Origin: Acholoe squamosa
Lineage: Eukaryota; Annelida; Polychaeta; Phyllodocida; Polynoidae
NCBI GenBank assembly: GCA_949317995.1
Contig: OX439040.1
Coordinates: 76,729,972-76,793,971 of the forward strand
Length of the DNA: 64,000 nt
Direction of reading: 5' to 3'
Numbering within the stretch: the first letter of the stretch is position 1; each line of letters opens with the position of its first letter. The translations under genes were made by a program, and so were the position numbers. This document shows positions 1-14,500 of the stretch, in pieces. The notes under the pieces are model-generated. The model saw nothing but the letters and a program-made list of their open reading frames with translations. It was not told the DNA's origin and did no database searches.

Positions 1-178
1 CCATGTCAGCATGTGCACTCCACCGCCATTTACTTTTGGTCCATGCGTCAGGATTCAAGAAACCCACATCTTCAGCATCCTGGTCTATGTATGTCATACG
101 GATGTGCTGAGTGCTCCACGAGTGAACCATCATGTCCCATGAGTAACCATAGAGACCATTAGTCCAGTTGTTGTACCC
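1..178 (-). CDS. GGCX: GGCX exon 10 (cut by window edge)
   Basis: Acceptor AG at 180-179 precedes GGGTACAACAACTGG. It encodes [20 protein letters not shown] and continues through [14 protein letters not shown] to the window edge, matching the lumenal [17 protein letters not shown] signature. Its first ~35 bases are the source of the adjoining minisatellite. Confidence 0.95.
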
Positions 179-3100
179 CTGTAACCATAGAGACTGTTAG
201 TGTTCTTGTTGTATGCAACTATGGAGACTATGAGTGCAATTATTGTATGTAACCATGGAGACTATTTGTGTAGTTTTGTATGTAGCCATGGACACTGTTA
301 GTTTAGATTTGTATGTAACCATGGCAACTGTTAGTGTAGTTGTTGTATGTAACCATGGAAACTGTTAGTGTAGTTGTATTTAACCATGGAGACTGTTAGT
401 GTAGTTGTATTTAACCATGGAGACTGTTAGTGTAGTTGTATGTAACCATGGAGACTGTTAGTGTAGTTGTATGTAACCATGGAGACTGTTAGTGTAGTTG
501 TATGTAACCATGGAGACTGTTAGTGTAGTTGTATTTAACCATGGAGACTGTTAGTGTAGTTGTATGTAACCATGGAGACTGTTAGTGTAGTTGTATGTAA
601 CCATGGAGACTGTTAGTGTAGTTGTATGTAACCATGGAGACTGTTAGTGTAGTTGCATGTAACCATGGAGACTGTTAGTGTAGTTGCATGTAACCATGGA
701 GACTGTTAGTGTAGTTGCATGTAACCATGGAGACTGTTAGTGTAGTTGTATGTAACCATGGAGACTGTTAGTGTAGTTGTATGTAACCATGGAGACTGTT
801 AGTGTAGTTGTATGTAACCATGGAGACTGTTAGTGTAGTTGTATGTAACCATGGAGACTGTTAGTGTAGTTGCATGTAACCATGGAGACTGTTAGTGTAG
901 TTGTATGTAACATTAGAGACTGTTAGTGTAGTTGTATGTAACCATGGAGACTGTTAGTGTAGTTGCATGTAACCATGGAGACTATTAGTGTAGTTGTATG
1001 TAACCATGGAGACTGTTAGTGTAGTTGTATGTAACCATGGAGACTGTTAGTGTAGTTGTATTTAACCATGGAGACTGTTAGTGTAGTTGTATGTAACCAT
1101 GGAGACTGTTAGTGTAGTTGTATGTAACCATGGAGACTGTTAGTGTAGTTGTATGTAACCATGGAGACTGTTAGTGTAGTTGCATGTAACCATGGAGACT
1201 GTTAGTGTAGTTGCATGTAACCATGGAGACTGTTAGTGTAGTTGCATGTAACCATGGAGACTGTTAGTGTAGTTGTATGTAACATAGTTGTTGCATGTAA
1301 CCATGGAGACTGTCTACCCCATCTTGTCACAAGAAGTGTCCTGCATCCACCACGTTTATAGTATAGCCTGCAAAATCTTTTTCTTTTTTAAATCCTTACA
1401 TAGGATGCATGCATGTCTAGAATATAGTTTGCATTTATGTCATCGTACATAATGTTTGTATGATATAAATGCTTGTCTTAGCATGTGAAAAAGGCTCACT
1501 ATAAGGCATATTTCATTCTTATACTGAAGCTGCTGTTACCCAGTTTTTACTGTCAGGCAGAGCTGGGGTCTACAATGCCATTTACTATTACAACATCTAG
1601 CCTTCAATTAAGACTATATACCTATTTAATTTTAACCCATAGAGTTTATGTGTTAGGCTAGGACATAATATATCAACTTCTGTAGTTATGCAGCATGAGA
1701 CCTTGGGAACCTGAGAGGAGAGATAGCCATTCACACATTAAAGAAGTATTAGGTTCAATTTCTCCTTTTTTCTTTCCTCTATTAGAAGAGATTTGTTGTG
1801 TTTTTTATCAGATAGCAAACCAAAGCAGCTGCTATTTCCAAAATGATAAGAAAAAAGATTGAGGTTTATAGATAGAGAACCCAACTAAACATCAAGATAG
1901 GAAACAAACTTCCTAGATCTTCAATGATGGGAGGCTTTCGGTTTGAAAATAAAATAAATGAAACTACCAAAGCACTAATAGAGAACCCAGTCATGCATAG
2001 AGAAACTCAAACCAATAACGGAATAATGCTACTTACTCAATTATACTCTGTTGGAAATATATGAGTTAAAACAAGGGAAATTAATGCATTTCACACAACT
2101 GAAAATGATAACACAACTGATATCAATGCAGAAATAATGACTGAAATCACTAAAAAATGTTGAATCAAATCATTCAATAGTTTTATTCGAAAACTGTCTT
2201 TGCTGGAATATAAGCTCATCCTATTTTGCTGTTCATCACTGATCACTTACGAAGTAATTTATTTATTCTAGGCTGTTTATCTTCTAAACCATATAAATAC
2301 TACTGCTGTACCTTCCATATTAAAGGTTGTCTCCCATCTGAAGGTGAGCCCCATTCTGTGGGGGCACTTACGGTTACTGATGGCAACATCAGCTGAATAG
2401 CAGTTAACGCCCTGGTAACGCACATTTATACTGTCTTTAAGGAAACAGACTCCCTTACTGATACAAGATACTTTCACTCATCTGTGGTGTCAAACCCACC
2501 CTAATGTAACCACTAGTAATTAAAGTGACCACATATTATAAGTCCTCAGTGGTACCACCCTGGAGTTTATGGTCCATCTCTTGCTGGGTTTGTGTATCAA
2601 GGCTGCCTTTGTCGGCCTCGCCTTTAGATGGGAGACAACATTTAGATGTGACTTAAAACCCACTTAGACCAAGATGGAAGGAGGCAGGAAGGTATAGGTG
2701 TATCTCTAAATCAAACTTTTACCAAGGCTTCCTCAAGGCCTATAAATTATTGGTATAGAGGGGTAAGGGTAGCACTCATTTCTACTTTTAGACCTTTGAA
2801 TTTTGAAAATAGACTCCAAAAAATGGAACAAAGGTTATGTAATTTTTGAAATTTTCTGGTAAATCCACAAAGTCTGGGTGTGTCATATGTACACAGCATG
2901 CAGTCGGAGGTTCTATGGTAAATCAGACAAAGCCGATAGCGAAGACCTCCAGTACATAATGCCTACCATTTAAAGCATTCTGCTATAGCCACAAGTGGGA
3001 CTGGAGCTGGTTCTGGCAATATACACTGAAAAGAAGTGCTATTTAAATATGGGACCAGAATGTCCCTGAAAGCGAGTGTTACCCAGGGACAAGGTACCCA

Positions 3101-6100
3101 TCATGGTATGCCTTATCGATGGGTCTTAGCTGAACCAGCGAAGCTGAAAATGGAGGACCCACTGGGTATGGGTCTGGCATCCTATAGGGTTATCAGTACC
3201 TTACCTTGGTCAGGAAGTGTGAGTAGGGCAGGAAACATTGTGTGAGGATGTAGAGGACGGTCGTAATGGCCGCCATCTGGTGCCACAACGAGGCTGTGCT
3301 ATGTGCTACCGCACTGTCATACACGCCCTCAGGGGACCGCCGGGACCTGCGCTCCTCCCCTCCCACAGCCTGCAAAAGGTATAGTCATCCATTTCAAGAT
3401 ATGATAAAATTAGAATACAAAAGACTTTATATATAGATATGAATGTGTAAACAGTAATACCCGCTGACGTACATGAGCACAGCTTGTACGCTAAGATAAC
3501 CCTGTACGGCGCAATAAAGAATTTGCCTATAGTCAGGGTGCCTGGTCAAAGTCAAACTTTAGCTAAGCCTTATAGCTTCTTTTTCCATGCCAAGCCTTAT
3601 ACACATAAGGATGCACCTTATACGCATGATGATACACAAGGTATAAAGTACTTCTAGATTTTTTTTTTTAAATTCAAATTAATATATCAGTGTAGACTGC
3701 TAACACTCTACAAAGATACTTATTCTAACATATCAAAGTTGAATGCTCACACTATACTGGGAAGGTTCAGGTTTTACTTGTTGTTTGGTGTAGATACAGG
3801 CACGGCTGGCATCTGGAGCGGCCCGTGTGGGAAGGAGACCATCCACACACTGCGGGAGGTAGGACAGGAGACGCTTTGGCCAATCAGCGGAACTGAACAG
3901 CGGCATGGTCGCTATCATGGCATACGGAAACATACCTGAAAATGTGACACAGGAGATTATCTATAGAAATACGCATAGAAATGTGTGGAAAGCAGTGTAG
4001 ACCTATTTAGAAGAGAAATTGATATATTCATCAAAAGTCTGTATAAGGTAAATTTACCTCCTTTGATACCTATACAAAAGGGAAAGTATTTCTTAGACAC
4101 TAATCAGAAGACAATAATCTATCATTTGAAGGGTACATTTATTGCCTGAGAGGAAATTTCAGCTAAGATAATAAATTTGATTAAATTCAGGAAGAAACAA
4201 GAAAAATATTTCTGAAGTTTTCATACAATTCAAGAAGACAAAAGCATTTTCTCCCATCACCTTCAGTCTACACAGGCAGTCTTTAATTCTTTAGCCTCAG
4301 GAGTCTTTTGAGTCCCTTTCAATTAACTTTAGAGTATACTTCTATTTCTGCTGCAGTGCTTACCAATGCTGAATATCTGTGAGTTCATGCCGTGGAAGCT
4401 AAGGCCTATGAGGAATCCAAGCGGACGGGTAAAGTCGAAGAAGAGGAAGTAACCGACGAACAGGTCAATGAAGAGTCCTCCCCAGTGTACAATGTACAGG
4501 TCTATCTGGTCATGGGTCAGTAGGTGCCTGTGTTATATATCATATGTGAGATTATGTGTAAACCATATAAGTATAAAGGATACATGTTTTATAGCTATTT
4601 TTGAGAGTGCCCATGGTTAAATAAGAATACACCTGCTTTTTGCAGCCTAGGCACATATCCAGCAAAGATTTTAGGGAAAAAAACAAAGATTTCTGAGGTA
4701 GAAACAAAGAGGGTAAAAACAACATATATAAGAAACAATTCAGTGAATACTGGTTTTGAGCATCAAATGAATTTTTCTCTGCATGTGTGCTCTTTAGAAT
4801 GAATTCGGTATCACAATACCGTTAATCCCCAGGTATAATACATAGGCGTAGGAAGAAAATCTTCATTGGGGGGGGGGCAGCATGGCCCCCCACCACAACC
4901 ACCTTAAACTGTCGGCTCAAGCGCAACGACGCCTATACATACTTATATAGAATTTACAAGTATAAAAAAGTAATTTTTGTTGAATTTTACATCTGATTTG
5001 AGGCTCAGGCCCCCATTTTCCCTATTCTATTACTATTTCTATCTAATTGTAGATACACCAATTTATTATGAATTCTTGGCAAATTTTGGGGGGTCCAAAC
5101 ATACTCAGCCCCCCCCCCCCCCTCCTTTAAGATTGAGGAGGCCCAGGCCCCCCTTTTCCTACGCCCCTGTATAAGCTCCAGGTTATAGACTATTTCAGAG
5201 GGTAATTGTGCCCTATAGGATCTCCAGGAAATCAGTGTAAGGTTTATAAAAATGCAGGGTTTTACATATACCGGTATAGACCATAGTTAGTAATGGCAAC
5301 CTTTTCAGGCCAGGACCACAATGCCGCTTATAGCAAAGACGAAAATTCAGGGATCAACTAATAAACAGTGGTTTCTTATATGTGAAGTAGGGTGTCGGCT
5401 TCTGAGGGAGGTTTTAAGGTACTACAATTATAAGTCTGACTCACCAATACCAGGTCCTATAATATCACTCAAGACAAATTACTCTATTTCACAATTTGTA
5501 CATGCTATACATACGTGAAGGGTAGGAAGACCCAGTGCTTAGACAGCTCGTTCATGGAGTAGCCGTGCACCCAGTCTGAGTCCAGCTTCTTGATACCCGC
5601 GATGAAGTACACCAGGAAAATCTATATTACGCAAAAAGAAAAATACAACACATTGATCTAATTCAGATATTACACAGCAATGTCGATTGAAGAAGAAAAT
5701 CATATGCAGGGGTAGACACTAACGCTAGCCCGGGAGCCAATGGCCCATAATTCTTGGTCCGGGCCCACAGTTTTCTCAGAATTCACCTTCCTATGGGCCC
5801 GGGTGGCCCAGAGAAATGCCTGAGGGCAGTTTACCAAATTTATATATTTGTCAATATAATCATGTCAAATATCGTTGGAAAGGGAAAATGGCCAGGAATT
5901 CAGCCATCCTAGTTAAATCTTGATATAACTTAATTACCAAAAGTCAGGGATAGCTTTTCATCTAAAGTGGAAACATGTTCTGGCCCACAGATCTAGATGT
6001 GGGCCCGTGGATTTTTAAAGCTGCTGGGCCGGGCGGCCCATGGCTCTAAAAGTTAGTGTCTACCCCTGATATGGATATGCATCGTACACTATTGGCTCAT

Positions 6101-9084
6101 TTAAACACAGGGTTCTCAAATAAACGCCCATCTCAAATAAGCACCGGGGTACCAGGGTATTGAAATCAATCTTAAGAAATAAGGACAGTATTCAAATAAT
6201 GGCCAGTCACAAATTAGGTCTGGGGGTACACAGGAATTGAAATTAATAAGCTCCCAGGTACTAAAATGGGCCACTGCAATGAGAGCATTAGCGCCTTGCT
6301 TCTGCAAGGCTCCCCTAACCCCAGGGCCACAGTGGTATGAAAATCTATCGGTTAGTACAAACGCTAAAAAGGTGTGGTGCTCTGATTGAATAAAAAAAAA
6401 TAAAGGAAAAAGAAAACACTGACCTGAGTCCTGAAAAGAGTGTAGTTCCACAGCGGTATGTGTGTGTTCCTGGTCCGCGACAAAAGAAGGCCGTCTATGG
6501 ACCTGGTGTAGTAAGATAGAGATTGATACTATTAAGAGTCATATACAGTGCTATAGGTATCAAATATAGAATAGTATTGTGCAATGCAGGTAACCTGAAA
6601 GGGCATCTAATCTCTTCTTTATGTCCCCTCTAAAGCAAAACCTAACCAACTTGGTTTGGTGAGCATAGTCATTATCAATGCTTAAGCCTATGGACAAATA
6701 CACCATTATCACTCACATTCTCCTCATCGGCCAATAACTTCTCTCTTGGTGAGTTAAGCCCTCCATCATGTCAACATGTTTTAAATAAGGGCCTATCCAA
6801 CCAATACATAGGTTGATGCACTCCAAATCAATCAGAATTACTTTAATCCCAAGTGTATAAGGCATGTTTTACTCAGATGGGCAGCATTATAAAAAGCTTC
6901 CTTGTATAGTATAGTGCTGCTGCCACCTGGTGTTGTGTCTTTAAATGATTCCTGGAATGAACACTAGGTGACACTACTAGACAATTTCTATATTTTTGAG
7001 AATCTAGCAGGGCTCGACAAATCCCTGTGCCCAATGCCCGTGACTCAAAAAAAAAATTCACTGGGCACAAAGAAATTTTCAAGTTGTGCCCAATGGGCAC
7101 AGCTGTCCAGAAGCTAATAAAGACATCAGCACGATGCTATGTTGCTGATATTGTCTCTGAAACTTTAAATGGAGTTGTTTCACCAGAGATGTAATGAAAT
7201 AAAATCGCCCACCCCCCTTTTAATCTTAAAACTATGTGTGTTCCATCTATCTAAATATGTAATTTTGGGTATATAAAGCAAAGGTGCTGGGCACAGAGCT
7301 TGCCTGTTGGGCGCAACTTTTATTTGCCGTATGCCCAGTGGGCACACGGTCTCCAAACTGATTTGTCGAGCCCTGATCTAGGTGAATGTAGGTGAATTTA
7401 GATGGCTCAAAAAGCTATATTCAAACTCAGGGTTCTCCACAGGGCGAAAAAGCACACAGGCGCTTTCCAAACACAAGCACACAGCGACAAATGGGAGGCA
7501 AACCACAAAGAGAATTTTTGAAAATTTAGAAGATAATTGTGCCCAAAAACAAGGTTTGGTTGGGATTTTCAAGAAAAAGGGCCTAACTTCTGTTCTAATA
7601 GGCCGATTCACAAAATTAAAAAAAAAACATAGAAAGCTTATGGTGAGCTGAAAAGCACACAGGCAGTGGTTTTCAATGAAGGTACACGGGTGGCAGTGAA
7701 AAGTACATGGTAGTGCTGCCCGTGTACTTCCTATGTGTGGAGAACACTGAAACTATGTGTAGATGATGTTATGATTTATTTTCCTTCCTAAGGCCACACC
7801 AAATTAAAAAGTTGGTCTATGGATTTTCATTTTAAAAATATGGAGAGGGAGGGCGAAATCTTTTTTCTTTTTTTAAATTTTTTTTGTCAATGGATTCTGC
7901 ACATCACAGATGTGAAGAGGGCAATTTTTTTTTAACTTTTTTTTTTTATAACCAAAGATTTCCCAGGAAAGGAGTTGAGAGGAGTTGGTCAGTTTTTAAA
8001 GCTAGTATCTGGGCACTTACCTTATTTCACAAAATTTTATTCTTTAGATTTTATCTATTGAGCAATGGAAAGAGCTAATAAAAAGAAGTGGATTTGCCTT
8101 TTAAATGAAGTCTTTATGTCAATTTAAAGGGAAATTATGGCTGGTTATAGATGCCAAATCGAACCCATAATTCTGCCATAGTTAAGAGTTTAAATAGGGT
8201 CCAAATTTGTGATCAAGCAAGTTGAATGCAGGAGAATGTAGTTCACTTATATCACTATTTTTAATGATTTTCTGTTTTGAGAGGATAGATTATGCCTAAT
8301 ATTATGGATATTTGTGGAAATTATCCCTGTATAATAATTCAAAATGGTTTATTTAGACTCGAGTTTTCCTCCATTTTAGCGGTCAACAGGAATTGCAGCA
8401 GAATTCTGGGGTCCTTTCCAAGAGTTTGAATAGTCATAATTTCCCTTTAAATTGACATAAAGACTTCATTCAAAAGCAAATCCCCTTCTTTTTTCATCAT
8501 ACCTACCCATTGTAAAACAGATATAATACGTAGGATATAGTATTGGAAAACAGGGAACTCCCTAAAATTGGGAAGCTGGATTGAATCTCTGAGTGAACCA
8601 CACATCACAATTTTGGGGCTGTCTGTCAAACATCCGGGGGCCTTTTACAGAAAATAAATCTAATCATTTTCTAGGCCATTTTTAACCAGCGAACGTATGC
8701 AAACCATTCTTTTTATATGCTATGTCATCTTCATATCATAAAATGGTTTTAAAATTTTGGTTCAACTTAAGTGTGGAGAATGATTTTCTTCTCTGTACCT
8801 GATCTTGAATTAAAAATATACACCCAATAGATCTCTTCAAGCCTTTTAAAATGGTACCTGCCATTGTTAGTTTAAAAATTATGGCCCAAGAAAAAAAATC
8901 AGATTTTTGCAGGAAATGGTGAGGGCGCAATCCATAGACAAATGATTTTCAAAAAAAATTAAAATTTGTATTTCTGAAAATATGATGCGGGAAATCCATA
9001 GACCAACTATTTAATTTGGTGTGGCCTAACATGCCACAATATTGATGGAATGCTCAAATGGAGAACAAAATCTGATGATACAAT

Positions 9085-9148
<64 letters not shown>

Positions 9149-11414
9149 CAGTAGATGGGGCATGAGTCAGGTAGTATGGCAGACGGGGATATAGGAGGGA
9201 GTGAGGCATGTAATAGGTAGGGGGAGGGAGGCAGGTAGGAAGGCAGTGAGATAGGCAGAGAGGCAGGCAGATGGGCAGGGTGTGAGACAGGCAGATAGAC
9301 ATGCAGAGAGACAGGCATGTAGGCAGGGATTGATTGATTGATTGATTTGTGTTTTACAGCACTTTAGCGGCACTAAGTGGCTATCCCGTGCTTCACAGGT
9401 TGATAATTTAACAGAGGAATGTGTCAGTGCCCACGCATATGTGCACCACACACATCCTGAGGGGATAGGAAAGAGGAGATATAGACCCTTTTAAGTGGGC
9501 TAGGGAAGCCCGATATAGGCAGGGAGTGAGACAGGCAGGCAGATGGGCAGAGTGAGGCAGGCAGATGGACAGGAAGATAAAGGAGATAGGCAGTGAGAGA
9601 CAAACCAATTGCCAGGAGGTGAGACAGGCACTTAGGCAGATAGGCAGGGAGTTATACAGGCACACAGGCAGGGAATGAGACGGGCAGATAAGCAGGGATA
9701 GGCAGGCCGATGGATAGGAAGGCAGTGAGACAGGCAGACAGGGAGGTAGCAAGACAGGCAGTAAGGCAGGCAGACAGACAGAGATACAGGGAGATAGGAA
9801 GGAATGAAAGGCAGATATATAGGAAGAGAGACAGGTGATCGAGAGTGAGGAAGGCAGGCAGGCAAGAATGTACCTAAAAAGACACCCAGAAGCTGACTCA
9901 TATCCCCTAGCCATATATCAGGGGTAAAACTGATAAAATAAGACTGGCTTACGACCAGGGTGTAGAGTGTGGAATCATTAAAACTGTAGCACGTACCAGT
10001 ATCGGTTGGCGTCTGTGATCAGGAAGAGGATCCCTAGGAGTCCATAGAGGTATGAGTGGTTGTTCCACGTTGTCTTGTCAAGGAGGAATATGTACCAATA
10101 CGTAACGACAAACACGAGGCAGCTCAGGCGGTACAGGCAGCCTAACATCAGTCCAAGGGCACCTGTAGGACATAAGGCAATGATGGAGAGATTATTCCAA
10201 AGTAGGAATAAAGCAGATTGATGAAGCTCAAAAAATTTACTTTGTAACTTTTGTTCAGTTTTAGGGCCAGCTCCAAAACTTAACTACGTAGTGTAAAAAC
10301 TCCCCGATTGCCCATATTAAGGGTCATACTTGACATTTAGCTTTAAACATGTAGGAACTTTTAGAAAGCCCTTTGCTAGAAAGGAAATTGTCCGACTTGG
10401 CATATTAAACTAGGGGAATATATTGTAGAGTAGTATTGAACATATTGAAGCGTATCTCTAGCAAGTGGGACACATGACAACGAGCTAATTAAAGTTGGCC
10501 CAAGAGCCCAACAAGCAATATGGGCGAACCAAAGTGATCTGAGTTTTCTATTCATGTAGCAATATCACGCATGCCAACTTGAGTCAGTCTTCATGCAGAG
10601 TTTGTGGAGGGAATGGTAGAAAAGTCACTGTAGTCCCATGTCTGCTTTAAGCCCATAGGGTTTGCACTGTGTCTGCAATGTCCCATGTCTGCTTTGAGCC
10701 TACTGTCAAGCAGTCTGTACCAATATGGTGTCTCCAAGAGTGACCTACCCTATACTATATATAGCTTCATTCTCCTACCAGATCTCTAGATCCAGTTCTG
10801 GCCATTGAGCAATATGAAGAGCACTGGCTGGTTTACTATTCAAGAAAGGAACTCAATAAGCATGTAAAAAGCATCCATACATACCACAGAACATGGCAAG
10901 GTAGACGGCATACATCCACTGAAGGGGGAGCACTCGCATGAAGTTAAACAGCGGGAAGCGACATTCGTCAGGATCGCCCCACCGGTAGTCTGCGTGTCCC
11001 AACCCCCGCTCCTGGGGTATGTCTATCACCATCAGTAAACCTGGAAACAGCAACCATTGTAAGGACCACAAGTATGCATGGTGATTTCTTTTCATGAATT
11101 TTCCTTTATCTTAGATATTTGGATATAAATGTGTAACTACAGACAGTACACATCCAATGTTATCCATGCAACACATAGCTGACAGGGGCTAGAAGGCTGT
11201 AACACTGAGGGAGGGCATTTAATATATTTTGCTGACACATGTGTGGCTAGCAAAGTTACTTCTTGACCAAAATCCCCCCTAACAATATTCTCAATTTTAA
11301 CCGAAATTATTTCGACAAGGGTTAACCTTTGGGTAAAAAATACAGATTTCCGGGAAAACATTTGTTTTTTTCGAGAAACTTTCTCTGATTTTAGGAAACC
11401 TTTTGTTCATTATA

Positions 11415-11513
<99 letters not shown>

Positions 11514-14500
11514 TCTAACTTCAAAACTATAGGGCTCACCAAACAGTATGCGTGCTGCGGCTAGCCCGGCAGGGTCAGTGGGGCGTGACAGGAGTCGTAC
11601 AAAGTTGGACCAGGAGCTGAGATCCTCCATGTTGAACCCCATCAGTCGGTGCATGGTGGACGCGGGAGGCTGTGAGGTGCTCATTGACTCATGAGAAGGG
11701 TGGTTCCGGTAACGGCCATTACTTCCTCCATTAGACTTATCGGAGCTGCTCGATGTGCGGCGTTTTCTATTCCGACCCATACCTGTGAAGTTGAAGCATT
11801 TCATATTTTTATGTGTTGTCAATAGAATTGAGTTGCACGTGCATAAATACCTCACTTTTATCTCATAGTTTAAAAAAAAAAATCATCCAAGGAAATCATA
11901 TGTGTGAAGAGTTAGCATATGAGAATTAGTTTAAGTAAAGCCTAAATGAAAAGATTACAAGTGTTTGATTTAAGACTGTCTTGATGCTGACTCCCAGTCT
12001 GACAATGTTGAAAGCTTTAAGGCTGCTAATGTAGTAATGTAACATGACCTTTGAGCTCAAATTGAGGCCAGGAGCCAGAAGGTGCATGCGCAGATTAGGC
12101 AGCATTGTACCTATTAATCAGGCTAGGGCCACACCAAATACTATAGGTTGCTAAAACACGCCATTTTTCAAGACCTACATATGTACAGTAACTTTTTATG
12201 TCTTATTCTAGGTTTAATAGAAGAGGCCACACCAACAAAACGTATTAAAGCAGTGTGTGAGACTTATTATGGGTCAATGGCTTTGCGTTAAGCAGCTTTC
12301 ACTCTCTACCCTATCTCGTTATGTGTGGGTGTGTGGATTCAGTAACACATGAGACTGTCAACAACAGCTGACAGTCAGACAGTTAAAGGTCGTGAAACCC
12401 TCCCATTGTTTCTAAGTTTAGACATGCTCCCACATACACGGATTCCTCACTGATTGCTCTGTACCACTTCTCATGTCTAGTGAAAAAAAAAGATGAAAAA
12501 AGAGGCCACCGAGTAGCTGTTGAAAGGGTTATAAATATTTAAAAAATAAGAAGGTCATCTCCGCAACCCGGTTTGCAGGTGATGCAGATTTAAACGATTA
12601 CCTTCTGCACTTTCAGTTGTGTGCCTGCTGGAATGAGTGGACCTATATGGAGCAGGGTCTACAATTAGCTTGTTGTTTGGTGGGTGCTGCCTGTGAGGTG
12701 TTATCTGTCATACCTAGGGGCAAGGAGCATGACTACAATGTGCTGGTTGATGCTTTGAAGCAGAGATTTGATCCTCCAGGAAGGGAATCCCAATATGCAT
12801 TTCAATTGATGAATTGGCATCATCGTGCAGGCTAAACAACAGCTGCCTTTGCCCATGAGTTACGTAGGCTTGCCAAACGTGCTTTCCCTCGAGAGCCGAT
12901 TAATGAGTGCCTGCTAATCAATCTGTTTGTCAATGGCCTTCGTGATGTAGGGATTAAACAACATGTCCACGGTAAATTCTACAACAGTCTACATGGCCCA
13001 TGATAGCCAAGGGTCCGAACATCTCTATGAACATGTTGAAGTAATGTATACTACCACTAGTTCACCTCAGTCAATCCCTTTGGAAATACAGGTAAAGGAT
13101 TTGGAGGCCACTAAGAAAAGAATAGCTGATTTGGAAAGCTCTGGTGAGGGATTGCGATCTTGGAAGGAGGTGGAGTGTATCAGATGTCATCAGTATGGGC
13201 ATTATGCAAACAAGTGCCCTTCTGCTTATGTGTCAGTGGTACAATATGCCCAACCACCATAGCGACTTCCTGTCAGCACTGACCCTCATGATGCTGATTG
13301 TAGGTTCTTGAGTAATATTACTGTGAGTGAACCTGGTGAAACTGAGGGCTGCTTGACTGAACCCTCATTGTCTGCTTTTGATTCTTTTGACCTGGACCCA
13401 GTGTCTAATGCTGATGAAAGCCTCTCACTGAAAATTGTTTGTGACCGGTTCCCATCAGTTGAGAGTTTGAGTCATGTGAGTGAAGATGGTTTTATGAGTG
13501 AATTTGTAAGCGGGGGTTCCGCTAGTCACTTATCTGGGGATTTGCTGGGTGTGTCTGAGGGCAGGGGTACTGCCGACCACTCCGCTGAAAGATCTCCCAC
13601 TTACTGTGTGACTAGTTTGGATACAAAGGGTTTTGGGATACAAGATGAAAGAGCTCCTCTGACTGTGTGTAGGAAAGTGTGGCCCCCATCTGATACAACG
13701 TTTGCAGGGTTTGACCATAACCAAGGGTGCCTTTATTGGCCCAGATGCCAAAATGATGTCGAGCATTGGTGTAGGGTGTGCAGTGTGTGCCCCCATGCTA
13801 AACCAGGCCCGGGTCATCAGGCACCAATGCACGCGGCATCAACTGTACAGCATAGTCAGTATTGATGGAACCGCTTGTCTCAGGACTGTCGTCAAGGGAG
13901 GGATTTCAGCTGATTAAATCTGTTCAGAGAGACTGAGCCTAAACGAGAGAAGTGTGCATGATAACAAACCAGACACGAACAATGTGAATAAAGCATCATT
14001 AGAGGGGTATTGGTTGTTTGTGCAGATGCTACTTAATTATGCGAGTAAATATATATAATACTCTTTTTTTTTTATCAATTGAGGTTCTTATATACAATGC
14101 GGGGACACATTGTCTTTTAAGTGGGGGGGGGGGGTGTCTGTAGCGCACAGGCACTGTTCATTTGGGACTTGGGGTAGTTACAGCAGTCTGGGCCTATCTC
14201 AGTGCTGCCACCTGGTGGAAGTTGGAGGAAGCTGAAGGCTGTGGTTGTCCACCTGGTACTGGTCAGTTCCAGTAGGTGGCAGTATATACAGGAAGTGACA
14301 AACAGACAAATAGGAACTGGAAATAGAGCTGGAGACAACAACAAGGAGGGACTCTTCCTCTTTTGGCTGTGAGATTTTGAGGAGGAAGGATGTAGGTGCT
14401 GCAGAGGTATATTCAAGAGGGCTGCCCCTCCTCTTGAAGCCTCAATCTACCCTTCCCTCCTGCTTTATTCTCATACATTCAAGGTAGGCTTTGCACTGTC

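Noticed and set aside
181..1309. CRISPR-like regular repeats
   Set aside because: Units are directly tandem with no unique spacers, in an animal intron; it is a minisatellite.
9007..9318. Ser/Leu-repeat protein on the minus strand
   Set aside because: Translation of the (GA)n tract; no splice or homology support.
9408..9914. Cysteine/proline-rich secreted peptide
   Set aside because: Translation of the GGCAGGCAG array; composition follows the repeat.
11418..11855. A 145-codon protein with a long Ile-Tyr tail
   Set aside because: The real exon ends at the donor at 11540; the Ile-Tyr run is (TA)n read as codons.
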